From: Chitinivibrionales bacterium
Lineage (GTDB): Bacteria; Fibrobacterota; Chitinivibrionia; Chitinivibrionales; JANQEN01
DNA: 7,193 nucleotides
Direction: 5' to 3'
NCBI GenBank assembly: GCA_030593665.1
Contig: JAUVGS010000101.1
Location: 1 to 7,193, forward strand
The translations under genes and the position numbers were made by a program. Within the stretch, counting starts at the first letter, position 1. Each line of letters opens with the position of its first letter. Below are positions 1 through 6,221 of the stretch, piece after piece. The notes beneath the pieces are model-generated. The model ran no database searches, was not told the origin of the DNA, and was given only the letters and a program-made list of their open reading frames with translations.

Positions 1-2
1 TG

Positions 3-1979
3 TACAGTTGCATCCATCCACATTACACGAATCAGGGATATACCTTTGATGATATCCGTACGCTTGGCGGCCTCGATCTCTTCCGTGACGGGTTAGGGCA
101 TGGCACCGCGGAAGCGGCAAACGTTCTTGCCGTGGCACCCGGCGCAATATTCTCTTTTGTTAAATGCGGTGAAAATTTTCAGTTTTCTCATGCCGCTTTT
201 CAGGCAGCGGTGGCTAATCAGAATCCTGATATTATCACCTGTAGCTGGGGAACCGGTGCTATAAACAACGCCTTGTATGGTGACATTGCCAATGCAGTTG
301 CGAACGGCATCGTGGTTATATTCGCGGCAGGAAACCATCATACCGACAACCCGGGTGCATGGTCGGCAAAAACAGTCGCACACCCTGACCTGATCTCGGT
401 CGGTGGCGCTTATCCGATTCAGGGAGGCGGATTCCGGGCTTCTGATTATGCCAGCAGCTACGACAGTTTCATCTTTACCAACCCCCAGCGTCACTGCCCC
501 GATGTTGTCGGCCTGGTTGGCGAAGATCCGCGAGGTATACTTATTATGCTGCCCACCGAACCGGAAAATGACATGGACAACAATATCGGCACCGGCCTCG
601 CCTGTGCGGTCGGCGAGAATTTCCCCGACTGCGATGGGACCGGTACTGATGACGGCTGGTGTGTATGCAGCGGAACTTCTGCGTCAGCACCGCAGACTGC
701 CGGCGTTGCCGCACTCCTGTTGCAGCAACACCCGAATCTTACACCAATGGCAGTAAAGAATATTCTCCAAAACTCTGCACTTGATATTGCTGCCGGGAGC
801 AGCTCAAATGGTGAAGCTGCCGGTGACGGATGGGATGGCGCAACCGGTTTCGGGCTGATAGACGGCCAGGCTGCACTGGATTATCTCCAGCCTGACGCAT
901 TCAACGCTTTTATCCGTGACAGTATAAATGACAACGGTACTGAGCCGGTAGCGTCTAACCGGTTATGGACAAGTCCTGATATAATTGTTCGCTCCGAAGA
1001 GGTGGATGACCCGCAGGAGGAGCTTGGCCAGACTGTAAAACACCGGTATGACCTCTGTGATGAAGTTGAGGACGGCCAGACTAATTATATCTATCTGCGC
1101 GTCCAGAACAGAGGCGCCCAGGCTGGTGACTGCACTGCGGATATCTATTTCACTGAACCCGGTATGTTTGCAAACCCGGATAACTGGATTAAAGTCAATC
1201 CTGACCCGGTACAGATTCAGGATCTACAGCCGGGAGAATTCAGAGTTATCGGCCCTATTGAGTGGGCGGATGCCGATATTCCCAGTACCGGCCACTTCTG
1301 TTTGATCGCAATTCTTGACAGTGCCAATGATCCGGCACCTGACCTCAGTACTATTAACTCAAGCAACGCCTTTACACAAATGGTCAGGGATAGAAACAAT
1401 GTGGCATGGAAGAATGTTCAGATTGAGGATGTTATCCCCGGCGGATCGTCATCGTTCAGTTTCTACATGGAAGGGCCGCAGGGTACGTGGCATCAGGCTG
1501 ACCTTGAGGTGGACTGCACCGATTTTCCAGCCGGAGGACAGGTTCTGGTAAAAATGGTGAAACGTCTCGCTGATACCGCGACACTGGATAATATAGACGT
1601 TGTCAATTCATCAAAAATCTACACGACGTTCAACCATCAGGGCGGTGTCGGTAAAATCGAGAGCATGGATTTCAAATCAAATGAAAAGACAAAGGTAACC
1701 GTTTATTACATGGTACCTGAAAATACGCAGAATGGCGATTATCCTATCAGGTGCAGGCTCTTTATCGACGGTGACCATGACGGCGGCTATACTGAAGTTG
1801 TCCGGGTTGCCCATTTTGCCTTTGTCGGCAATAGAAATACCAAAGAGGTTCACCGCAGACAATGTTCATGGATCCACAAGATGAGCAGTTATAACAAGCT
1901 TCCGTTCGGCGATATTGAACAGGCACACCGCCAGGAGTTTGACAACTGTGCATACTGCATAGGGGACTCCAAACGGTAA
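3..1979 (+). CDS. Subtilisin-like (S8) serine protease with C-terminal Ada-like zinc ribbon; 5' end missing
   Basis: This is an endopeptidase of the subtilisin clan. The frame is open from base 3, so at least 658 residues are present and the true start lies outside the window. The catalytic His is in GHGTAEAAN (codon 99-101), the oxyanion Asn is in FAAGNHH (codon 333-335) and the nucleophile Ser is in SGTSASAP (codon 678-680). The catalytic Asp, any signal peptide and any propeptide would lie upstream and cannot be judged. After the catalytic domain (to about base 890) come two beta-rich regions. The first (about 960-1390) looks like an Ig/CARDB-type fold (SPDIIVR, YLRVQNRG). The second (about 1400-1800) is less recognisable. 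The last 50 residues hold HRRQC (His codon 1851, Cys 1863) and CAYC (Cys 1947 and 1956), the spacing of an Ada-type metal-binding ribbon. A hairpin follows the stop directly, then a propeptide-like gene. The S8 call is firm. The substrate and cellular location are unknown. Confidence 0.93.
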   Translation, partial: YSCIHPHYTNQGYTFDDIRTLGGLDLFRDGLGHGTAEAANVLAVAPGAIFSFVKCGENFQFSHAAFQAAVANQNPDIITCSWGTGAINNALYGDIANAVANGIVVIFAAGNHHTDNPGAWSAKTVAHPDLISVGGAYPIQGGGFRASDYASSYDSFIFTNPQRHCPDVVGLVGEDPRGILIMLPTEPENDMDNNIGTGLACAVGENFPDCDGTGTDDGWCVCSGTSASAPQTAGVAALLLQQHPNLTPMAVKNILQNSALDIAAGSSSNGEAAGDGWDGATGFGLIDGQAALDYLQPDAFNAFIRDSINDNGTEPVASNRLWTSPDIIVRSEEVDDPQEELGQTVKHRYDLCDEVEDGQTNYIYLRVQNRGAQAGDCTADIYFTEPGMFANPDNWIKVNPDPVQIQDLQPGEFRVIGPIEWADADIPSTGHFCLIAILDSANDPAPDLSTINSSNAFTQMVRDRNNVAWKNVQIEDVIPGGSSSFSFYMEGPQGTWHQADLEVDCTDFPAGGQVLVKMVKRLADTATLDNIDVVNSSKIYTTFNHQGGVGKIESMDFKSNEKTKVTVYYMVPENTQNGDYPIRCRLFIDGDHDGGYTEVVRVAHFAFVGNRNTKEVHRRQCSWIHKMSSYNKLPFGDIEQAHRQEFDNCAYCIGDSKR

Positions 1980-1997
1980 GCACATACTTTTCAAAAA

Positions 1998-2035
1998 AAA
2001 CTGCCATACTGTTTGCCGGAGTGGTATGGCAGTTT
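1998..2035 (+). terminator. 12-bp hairpin after the protease gene, probable terminator or attenuator
   Basis: Arms 1998-2009 (AAACTGCCATAC) and 2024-2035 (GTATGGCAGTTT) are perfectly complementary around a 14-base loop. They are preceded by an A8 run and followed by CCATTTTTAT. This is the shape of an intrinsic terminator that could work in both directions, although the T run starts a few bases after the stem. It begins 19 bases after the protease stop and ends 13 bases before the next start codon, which leaves almost no room for a separate promoter. Confidence 0.7.
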
Positions 2036-2048
2036 CCATTTTTATAGT

Positions 2049-2411
2049 ATGACAACAGAATCCATTCACAACACGCCTGAATCAGAAATACGCATGGCCA
2101 CGGTATACCTGCGCGCCGCTACCGGCAAGTCTCTAGTAACCGGGAAACCCACCGCGGCCTCTATACAATCCTTCCAACCGACACCGGAAACAGTCCGGCA
2201 TGCAAAGCAGGCTCTTGCTGATCTGGGATTTACTATCGAATCGGAAGGGGTAACGTTATCAATTTCAGGCCCTCAGTCACTCTTCGAAAAACACTGCGCC
2301 ATAAAAATCCTTCCCGTTAAAAACATCCTGGAAATAAAAAAACTTGACAGATATATTGAAGGAATTGAGTTTGCTATTCCCGGTGTTCCTTTTAATGGCT
2401 GTAGCAGGTAA
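2049..2411 (+). CDS. Small protein resembling a kumamolisin-type (S53) protease propeptide
   Basis: The product is 120 residues with no signal peptide and no membrane segment. Residues 43-86 (QPTPETVRHAKQAL, LGFTI, VTLSISGP, SLFEKHCAIKI) match by eye the pattern of the S53 pro-domain: a helix after PTPE, a GF turn, a strand, a 'sGt/P' turn, then 'FxxxFgvkl'. In families with this domain it folds the protease and inhibits it until cleaved. Here it is a separate gene directly downstream of an S8 protease, so I infer a chaperone, inhibitor or immunity partner for that enzyme. The ATG at 2049 is chosen. A TTG at 2013 would lie inside the hairpin, and an in-frame ATG at 2094 (MATVYLRAATGK) is possible. 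None has a convincing ribosome site. Remaining alternatives are an orphan propeptide of unrelated role or the front of a broken second protease. The homology call rests on pattern only. Confidence 0.72.
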   Translation: MTTESIHNTPESEIRMATVYLRAATGKSLVTGKPTAASIQSFQPTPETVRHAKQALADLGFTIESEGVTLSISGPQSLFEKHCAIKILPVKNILEIKKLDRYIEGIEFAIPGVPFNGCSR

Positions 2412-2461
2412 CAATCACTTTAAATATTTGTTACTATTCAGCCACCAAGACAATTTTTTTT
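2396..2461 (+). terminator. Putative terminator overlapping the end of the propeptide-like gene
   Basis: Two nested complementary segments are visible. TGGCTG (2396-2401) pairs with CAGCCA (2439-2444), and GTAACAA (2408-2414, spanning the stop codon) pairs with TTGTTAC (2428-2434). A T8 run follows at 2454-2461. The T run sits about 10 bases after the stem, farther than usual, so this is a moderate call. The spacer from here to 2670 is AT-rich, with one more small inverted repeat (GACAAT 2449-2454 / ATTGTC 2468-2473) and no promoter I would defend. Confidence 0.42.
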
Positions 2462-2670
2462 AAATCTATTGTCAGAAAATAAACTTACAGCAAAGAAGAT
2501 AGGCATACTGCGGTGTCCGTTTTATATTATTATTACTACCACTACTGATTCATGTGAAAAAAATCTATAACTATCAATGCGTGTTACTATATATACTCTG
2601 TATCTTTGCTGTACTTTTATAAAATAAGCAACTCGGTGAATACCTGATACTATGTGATAAGGATCATATA

Positions 2671-3162
2671 ATGCCAATCTATGAATTCCTCTGCCCTGAA
2701 TGCAACACGATATTCAAATTCTTCTCCCGTACTGTCAATACCGGCACCTGTCCTTCATGCCCTAAATGTAACAAAGACATTTTAGAGCGGCAGGTATCAC
2801 TCTTCGCTACGACCAGCGGCAAATCAGAATCAGATGACCCTATGGACAACCTTCCTGTTGACGAAACAAAAATGGAGCATACCATGCAGCAACTGGCGGG
2901 TGAGGCTGAAAACATGAACGAGGATGATCCTCGTCAGGCGGCCAAGCTCATGCAGAAACTCTCATCAATGACCGGATTGCAATATAATGACACTATACAG
3001 GAGGCGCTTAGCCGCATGGAAGCCGGAGAGGATCCGGATCAGATCGAATCGCAGATGGGTGATGAACTCGGCGATGAAGAACCCTTTATCCTTCCCGGGA
3101 AAAAGGGCGGCAGAAAAAACAGTAATCCTCCTGTCTGTGATGATACGCTGTATGAGATGTAA
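2671..3162 (+). CDS. FmdB-type zinc-ribbon protein with long acidic C-terminal region
   Basis: The product is 163 residues. The N-terminal 35-40 residues are a putative regulatory zinc ribbon: MPIYEFLCPEC with Cys8 and Cys11, then CPSCPKC giving Cys27, Cys30 and Cys33. The usual ligand set would be Cys8/11/30/33. The rest is acidic and mostly helical (EHTMQQLAGEAENMNEDDP, then a helical stretch to RMEAGEDPDQIESQMGDEL, residues 69-133), followed by a basic patch GKKGGRKN. A strong ribosome site AAGGA (2659-2663) lies 7 bases before the ATG, which fixes the start. The FmdB name comes from a putative regulator near formamidase genes. The biochemical role of most members is unknown, and many are only about 60-110 residues, so the tail here is long. 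No neighbour suggests a specific partner. There is no obvious terminator after the stop. Confidence 0.85.
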   Translation: MPIYEFLCPECNTIFKFFSRTVNTGTCPSCPKCNKDILERQVSLFATTSGKSESDDPMDNLPVDETKMEHTMQQLAGEAENMNEDDPRQAAKLMQKLSSMTGLQYNDTIQEALSRMEAGEDPDQIESQMGDELGDEEPFILPGKKGGRKNSNPPVCDDTLYEM

Positions 3163-3191
3163 AAAAAACCAGCATTCTTTATTGTAGGCAA

Positions 3192-3323
3192 TTACTCTTC
3201 AAAGTAAATCTTCCCGAAGCACTCTGGCAGGTGAAAATCCAGTATAGGAATCGGCCGACAACCATCCCTGTTGTAAAGAAGCTCGGCGCCGGTATGAGGA
3301 CGACGGCTGCTCCCTATTAACAT
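3192..3323 (-). CDS. Candidate 43-residue protein downstream of the sulfotransferase
   Basis: I do not recognise this product. On the minus strand an ATG at 3323-3321 begins MLIGSSRRPHTGAELLYN and the frame ends LDFHLPECFGKIYFEE before TAA at 3194-3192. AGAGAGGAATAG directly precedes the ATG, a good ribosome site about 5 bases away. The frame begins 17 bases after the sulfotransferase stop on the same strand, as a second gene of one transcript would. Codon use and composition look like real protein. It could instead be the front of a longer gene truncated at 3192, or a shortened remnant. The opposite strand also carries a short open frame here (about 3180-3320) without a ribosome site, so coding status is not certain. 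Confidence 0.45.
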   Translation of the reverse strand: MLIGSSRRPHTGAELLYNRDGCRPIPILDFHLPECFGKIYFEE

Positions 3324-3340
3324 CTATTCCTCTCTAAATA

Positions 3341-4096
3341 TTATATATAGCCAAACTTCACAAGCCCATCCCTCCCCAGCTCCTCAAGGTTCTCAACGAG
3401 GTCAAAAGGGAAAACATGCCAGCGGCCAAACGAATCGGGTCGTTTAACTTCTGATGCAAGTTTCGAAATATCCACATGCTGCACATTCAAAAACCGAAGC
3501 AGGCGTTTAATAATACCGAATGGATTTTCACAGAGGTCTTCATATCGAATACGCAGGTAATTGCCGGGCATATTGGTTTCTCCATACGAGGCAATGGTTA
3601 AATTTGTAGCTTTCCACAGAAGCATTAATCGATACGGGATAAGAAGGGAGTCATAGTGCTCATCAAAAAAAGAACGGGTATAGTAGAGAAGTTGTTTGGG
3701 TTCTCTAATAAACGCCACATCACGCCCATCACGGACAATATGGATAAATTTCATACCAGGATACAGCGCATGAAAAAATGGGACAAGATACATACTTCTG
3801 ACATTCTTCCACCCCCATGGGATTGTGTGGTTGGGTAATACTCTTTTGTGCTTCTGGATACACGCAAGGAAATCATGAAACATTTCTTTATTCTTTTCAT
3901 CGGTTAGTGCCGACCTTTTGCTTGACAGCATGGTATGCACCCATTTGTCATAAAAGTAAAGGAAATCCTGCGCATCAAGGAACTTGTTAAAATTATATCC
4001 CATATAAAAACCGGCCTGCTGGCAGATCCGGGTAACGATGCTGGTGCCGGAACCTCCGGTTGCACCAATGACAAGAGGGGTGTTAGTATAATCCAT
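3341..4096 (-). CDS. PAPS-dependent sulfotransferase family protein
   Basis: This enzyme is predicted to transfer a sulfuryl group from 3'-phosphoadenosine-5'-phosphosulfate to an unknown hydroxyl or amine acceptor. The product is 251 residues from the chosen ATG. Residues 9-20 (VIGATGGSGTSI) are the P-loop-like 5'-phosphosulfate-binding motif at the end of the first strand. Residues 117-128 (FIHIVRDGRDVA) are the 3'-phosphate-binding segment, and YLRIRYEDLCENP (180-192) is the conserved strand that follows in the Sulfotransfer_3-type family. No signal peptide or membrane segment is seen, so it is probably cytoplasmic or peripheral. The ribosome site AAGGG lies 7 bases before the ATG at 4096. 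An in-frame GTG at 4099 is too close to it (4 bases). No sulfate-activation or glycan-synthesis genes are in view to indicate the acceptor. A small same-strand frame follows 17 bases after its stop. Confidence 0.85.
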   Translation of the reverse strand: MDYTNTPLVIGATGGSGTSIVTRICQQAGFYMGYNFNKFLDAQDFLYFYDKWVHTMLSSKRSALTDEKNKEMFHDFLACIQKHKRVLPNHTIPWGWKNVRSMYLVPFFHALYPGMKFIHIVRDGRDVAFIREPKQLLYYTRSFFDEHYDSLLIPYRLMLLWKATNLTIASYGETNMPGNYLRIRYEDLCENPFGIIKRLLRFLNVQHVDISKLASEVKRPDSFGRWHVFPFDLVENLEELGRDGLVKFGYI

Positions 4097-4131
4097 CACG
4101 ATGCCCTTAGGAATGAATGTACAATACTTTC

Positions 4132-4147
4132 CTGTAAAAATATACAG
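4132..4147. promoter_or_regulatory. CTGT-N8-ACAG palindrome upstream of the sulfotransferase (LexA-box-like)
   Basis: CTGT, eight A/T bases (AAAAATAT) and ACAG form the pattern of the gammaproteobacterial LexA operator. It lies 36-51 bases before the sulfotransferase ATG, where an operator would sit. An eight-base match in 7 kb can easily occur by chance, and LexA boxes differ between phyla, so this is a weak call. Confidence 0.2.
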
Positions 4148-4468
4148 TCTTTCTATCTAACATACGTAACTATTCACAAAAAAAGTGCTCGGTAATGAAC
4201 CGGGAGAGATAAAATAATACCGGATTTTGCAGCGATCTAACGTGATATTAAAATATTCTTTTATTTCTTCATAAGTATTCATAGCATATATGCTGTTTTT
4301 GTCCCTAATGTAATTCTAGTATAATATTACAGCAATATTTAATTTATTTACATTTTATTACCTTTTTTAAACAATTGTTTTAATGCGATATTTTTTGATT
4401 TATATTAAATTTGACAAAAAATATATAATAATATTGTTGAATTTCAAATATCTTTAAGGGGAACTCAT

Positions 4469-4579
4469 TTGCTTATAGAAAATGCCTTTTGGAAATTGCC
4501 AGAGCTTTTAACTAGTAACTTTGATCATCGCAGTCTTTTTGAAGGAAATTTAGCAAACAAATTTTGTACAGCATTGTAA
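4469..4579 (+). pseudogene. 36-codon reading frame with strong ribosome site, probable 5' remnant of a lost gene
   Basis: AAGGGG (4456-4461) lies 7 bases before a TTG start. The frame reads MLIENAFWKLPELLTSNF, then DHRSLFEGNLANKFCTAL, and stops at TAA 4577-4579. The composition (Trp, Pro, Leu, aromatic and acidic residues) looks like the folded N-terminus of a real protein rather than random AT-rich translation. The same frame continues past the stop for about 17 unremarkable codons, and I cannot find the rest of a gene in any frame. A truncated remnant seems likelier than a functional 36-residue peptide, but both remain open. The family is not recognised. Confidence 0.4.
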
Positions 4580-4870
4580 CATAATTACGACACACCCCGA
4601 AATGAAGATTTTTTATATTTTTCACCTTCCACTTGACTATTTTTACTAATATTAAGGGTGTTTTTTAAATTCTATGGCGGGAAACCTCTTGATAATACTG
4701 CAGTTCAATAATCCAACGGGCTGTTAGAGCAATAGCACAAGAATTTCTTTACAGGTGTTGTTTCCCTTAAATAAACAAAAATGTAAGAGAACATCAGATG
4801 TATTTAAATATTTGAAAAGAACTAAAACGCGCAAGTGCCCTGCTCAATAAAATCAAGTAAGAAAGGTGGC

Positions 4871-4912
4871 ATGTCTCTTGCGTCCCCAGCCGTAAAAAAA
4901 CATACTGTATAA
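4871..4912 (+). pseudogene. 13-codon reading frame with ribosome site, possible gene-start remnant
   Basis: AAAGGTGG (4862-4869) directly precedes an ATG, and the frame reads MSLASPAVKKHTV before TAA at 4910-4912. The start region looks genuine, but there is no gene body. It faces the stop codon of the trehalase gene 6 bases away. It resembles the opening of larger proteins, for example the first residues typical of Uma2-type nuclease relatives, but 13 residues cannot support a family call. It could be a leader peptide with nothing left to regulate. Confidence 0.22.
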
Positions 4913-4917
4913 ACCCA

Positions 4918-6075
4918 TTATTTTCCAAAAATTTCAAGAAGCTTCAGAAACACCCCGTTCGTCCATCCAAATCCGGATTGAATAGGATACCGGCCGATTT
5001 TCCCTACCCCGGGTTTTACTACATTATATTTTTCCCAGAATTTACCGGTTTTTTCAAATACTCTTTTACCGGTATTCAGCCATTTACCGGCAATACGTTC
5101 CGCTTCCTCAGTAAATCCGTAATCCAGCAACCCTTTTATTACAAACCAATGCAGACATGCCCACCCGATAGGATAATCCCACTGGCGCTTACCGTTTGTC
5201 AAATATTTTTTCCGTGTCGTGACAAGGCCGCCGGGATATTCAAAGTATTTAAAATTTTTTACCAGAGAACGTGCCTGTTCTTTACCAGCAACGCCAGTCC
5301 AGAGCGGGAAAAAACCGGCAAGGGACCAGGCCGGTGTCTTTCTGTGTTTAATGTAATTGAAATCAAAAAAGAAGCCCCGCTTTGCATCCCACATGTATTT
5401 ATTAATCAGTTTCTTTCTCTCTCCGGCTTTCCTTTTCCAGTGACTGGCCTTTTCGTTGTTTTTTAAAATAGAGTAGAAATGTGCTATATCCTGCTCATAT
5501 TTGAAAAGAAGACAATTGAGGTCAACGGGATTAATGTTGAGACATTCATCAAAAAACCTGCTTGTCCTGTCCCAGCCGGACTCATCTTCAGCCTGCTCAT
5601 GAGTATGTGAGGGTTCCCAGTACCTGCTCAATCCGGTTGTAGTCATACGGTAGCGGTATGTCCATACCTTTTCATATTCACCGACAGCAATTTTGAGAGC
5701 ATTCCTTAACCATACCCTCTCTTTCACAAAAGGAATAAGCTCATTAATAATTGAAGTTAATAACGGGGGATTTGACTTACCCAGATGATAAAAACGGTTG
5801 CTTTGCGGAATAAATTCATAGGTTCGAAAAAGATGAAACAGGTTTTCCGCCATTCCTCTCGCAAGGGTAACTTTATTATTGCACAATAAGCCGAGAATGA
5901 TAAAATAGCTGTCCCAATAGTACATCTTCTTATCAAACTCATCACGGGACGGACACACATACGCATTGGGCAGACCGATCAGCAGCTTTTTATCCTTTAC
6001 TGTCCTTGTGGTCAGCTCCCGCCAGTGCCCTTTTATATAATGCGCACATTTTTTATAGTCTTTTGCGTTAATCAC
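4918..6075 (-). CDS. Trehalase-like glycoside hydrolase (GH37), compact cytoplasmic form
   Basis: This enzyme is predicted to hydrolyse alpha,alpha-trehalose to two glucose molecules with inversion. The product is 385 residues with no signal peptide. It aligns by motif with the (alpha/alpha)6-barrel of GH37. A degenerate signature 1 is present as FDKKMYYWDSYF (47-58). The catalytic acid is Asp169 in ESGWDRTSRF, and signature 2 is QWDYPIGWA (298-306). The likely catalytic base is Glu348 in FWEKYNV, and GFGWTNGV (368-375) sits near the C-terminus as in known trehalases. Typical bacterial TreA/TreF are about 550 residues, so this is a trimmed form. The nearby GH63 glucosidases share the fold and cannot be excluded. 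The start is GTG at 6075-6073 with AAGGA 6 bases upstream. A phospholipase D-like gene lies upstream on the same strand. No trehalose synthesis or transport gene is in view. Confidence 0.85.
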   Translation of the reverse strand: MINAKDYKKCAHYIKGHWRELTTRTVKDKKLLIGLPNAYVCPSRDEFDKKMYYWDSYFIILGLLCNNKVTLARGMAENLFHLFRTYEFIPQSNRFYHLGKSNPPLLTSIINELIPFVKERVWLRNALKIAVGEYEKVWTYRYRMTTTGLSRYWEPSHTHEQAEDESGWDRTSRFFDECLNINPVDLNCLLFKYEQDIAHFYSILKNNEKASHWKRKAGERKKLINKYMWDAKRGFFFDFNYIKHRKTPAWSLAGFFPLWTGVAGKEQARSLVKNFKYFEYPGGLVTTRKKYLTNGKRQWDYPIGWACLHWFVIKGLLDYGFTEEAERIAGKWLNTGKRVFEKTGKFWEKYNVVKPGVGKIGRYPIQSGFGWTNGVFLKLLEIFGK

Positions 6076-6100
6076 AAATTTTCCTTACACTTAGTGCATG

Positions 6101-6112
6101 TATTTATAAATA
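6101..6112. promoter_or_regulatory. AT-rich palindrome in the trehalase leader
   Basis: TATTTATAAATA is a perfect 12-base palindrome 26-37 bases before the trehalase start. It is flanked by GCAT and ATGC, so it is nearly symmetrical over 19-20 bases. It could be an operator, or it could include a TATAAA-type -10 element for the minus strand. I find no -35 at correct spacing. Confidence 0.25.
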
Positions 6113-6127
6113 TGCTGATGTTTTTAA

Positions 6128-6180
6128 TCGTCCTCATTCTCTTTCTCGAAAGGTCAACAATAAACCGAGAACGAGGACGA
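6128..6180 (-). repeat. 14-bp inverted repeat between the PLD-like and trehalase genes
   Basis: Arms 6128-6141 and 6167-6180 are complementary around a 25-base loop. They differ at one position, which is A opposite C in a plus-strand RNA but G opposite U in a minus-strand RNA, so all 14 pairs can form only in the direction of the neighbouring genes. No U run follows on the minus strand, so a classical terminator is unlikely. An mRNA-stabilising 3' structure or a leader structure 52 bases ahead of the trehalase start fits better. Confidence 0.6.
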
Positions 6181-6221
6181 CATTAAGTCATGGTACTTTA
6201 AACCGGCTAGCAATAACTTTT

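Larger units (their letters stand above)
4148..4917. other. AT-rich spacer with no complete gene; short plus-strand coding remnants
   Basis: About 770 bases separate two minus-strand genes. The DNA is much richer in A+T than the flanking genes, and all six frames are densely interrupted. It contains a perfect 12-base palindrome AGCATATATGCT (4283-4294) followed by a T5 run, and an inverted repeat TGTAAT / ATTACA around 4310-4335. It also holds two short plus-strand frames with strong ribosome sites (4469-4579 and 4871-4912), annotated separately. I see no RNA gene, transposase or target-site duplication. The pattern fits a site of repeated gene loss. Confidence 0.6.

Noticed and set aside
2013..2048. 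TTG start extending the propeptide-like protein by 12 residues
   Set aside because: It lies in the loop and stem of the hairpin and lacks a ribosome site. The added residues do not resemble a domain or signal peptide.
4411..4429. TTGACA followed by TATAAT upstream of the 36-codon frame
   Set aside because: The spacing is only 7 bases instead of about 17, and no acceptable -10 lies at the right distance, so this is not called a promoter.
4702..4770. Plus-strand fragment reading IQRAVRAIAQEF, reminiscent of a histone-fold helix
   Set aside because: Twelve residues bounded by stops in AT-rich DNA are too short, and no start or continuation is visible.
4978..5466. Long plus-strand open frame opposite the trehalase gene
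   Set aside because: It is antisense to a protein with clear catalytic motifs and has no ribosome site or family signal.
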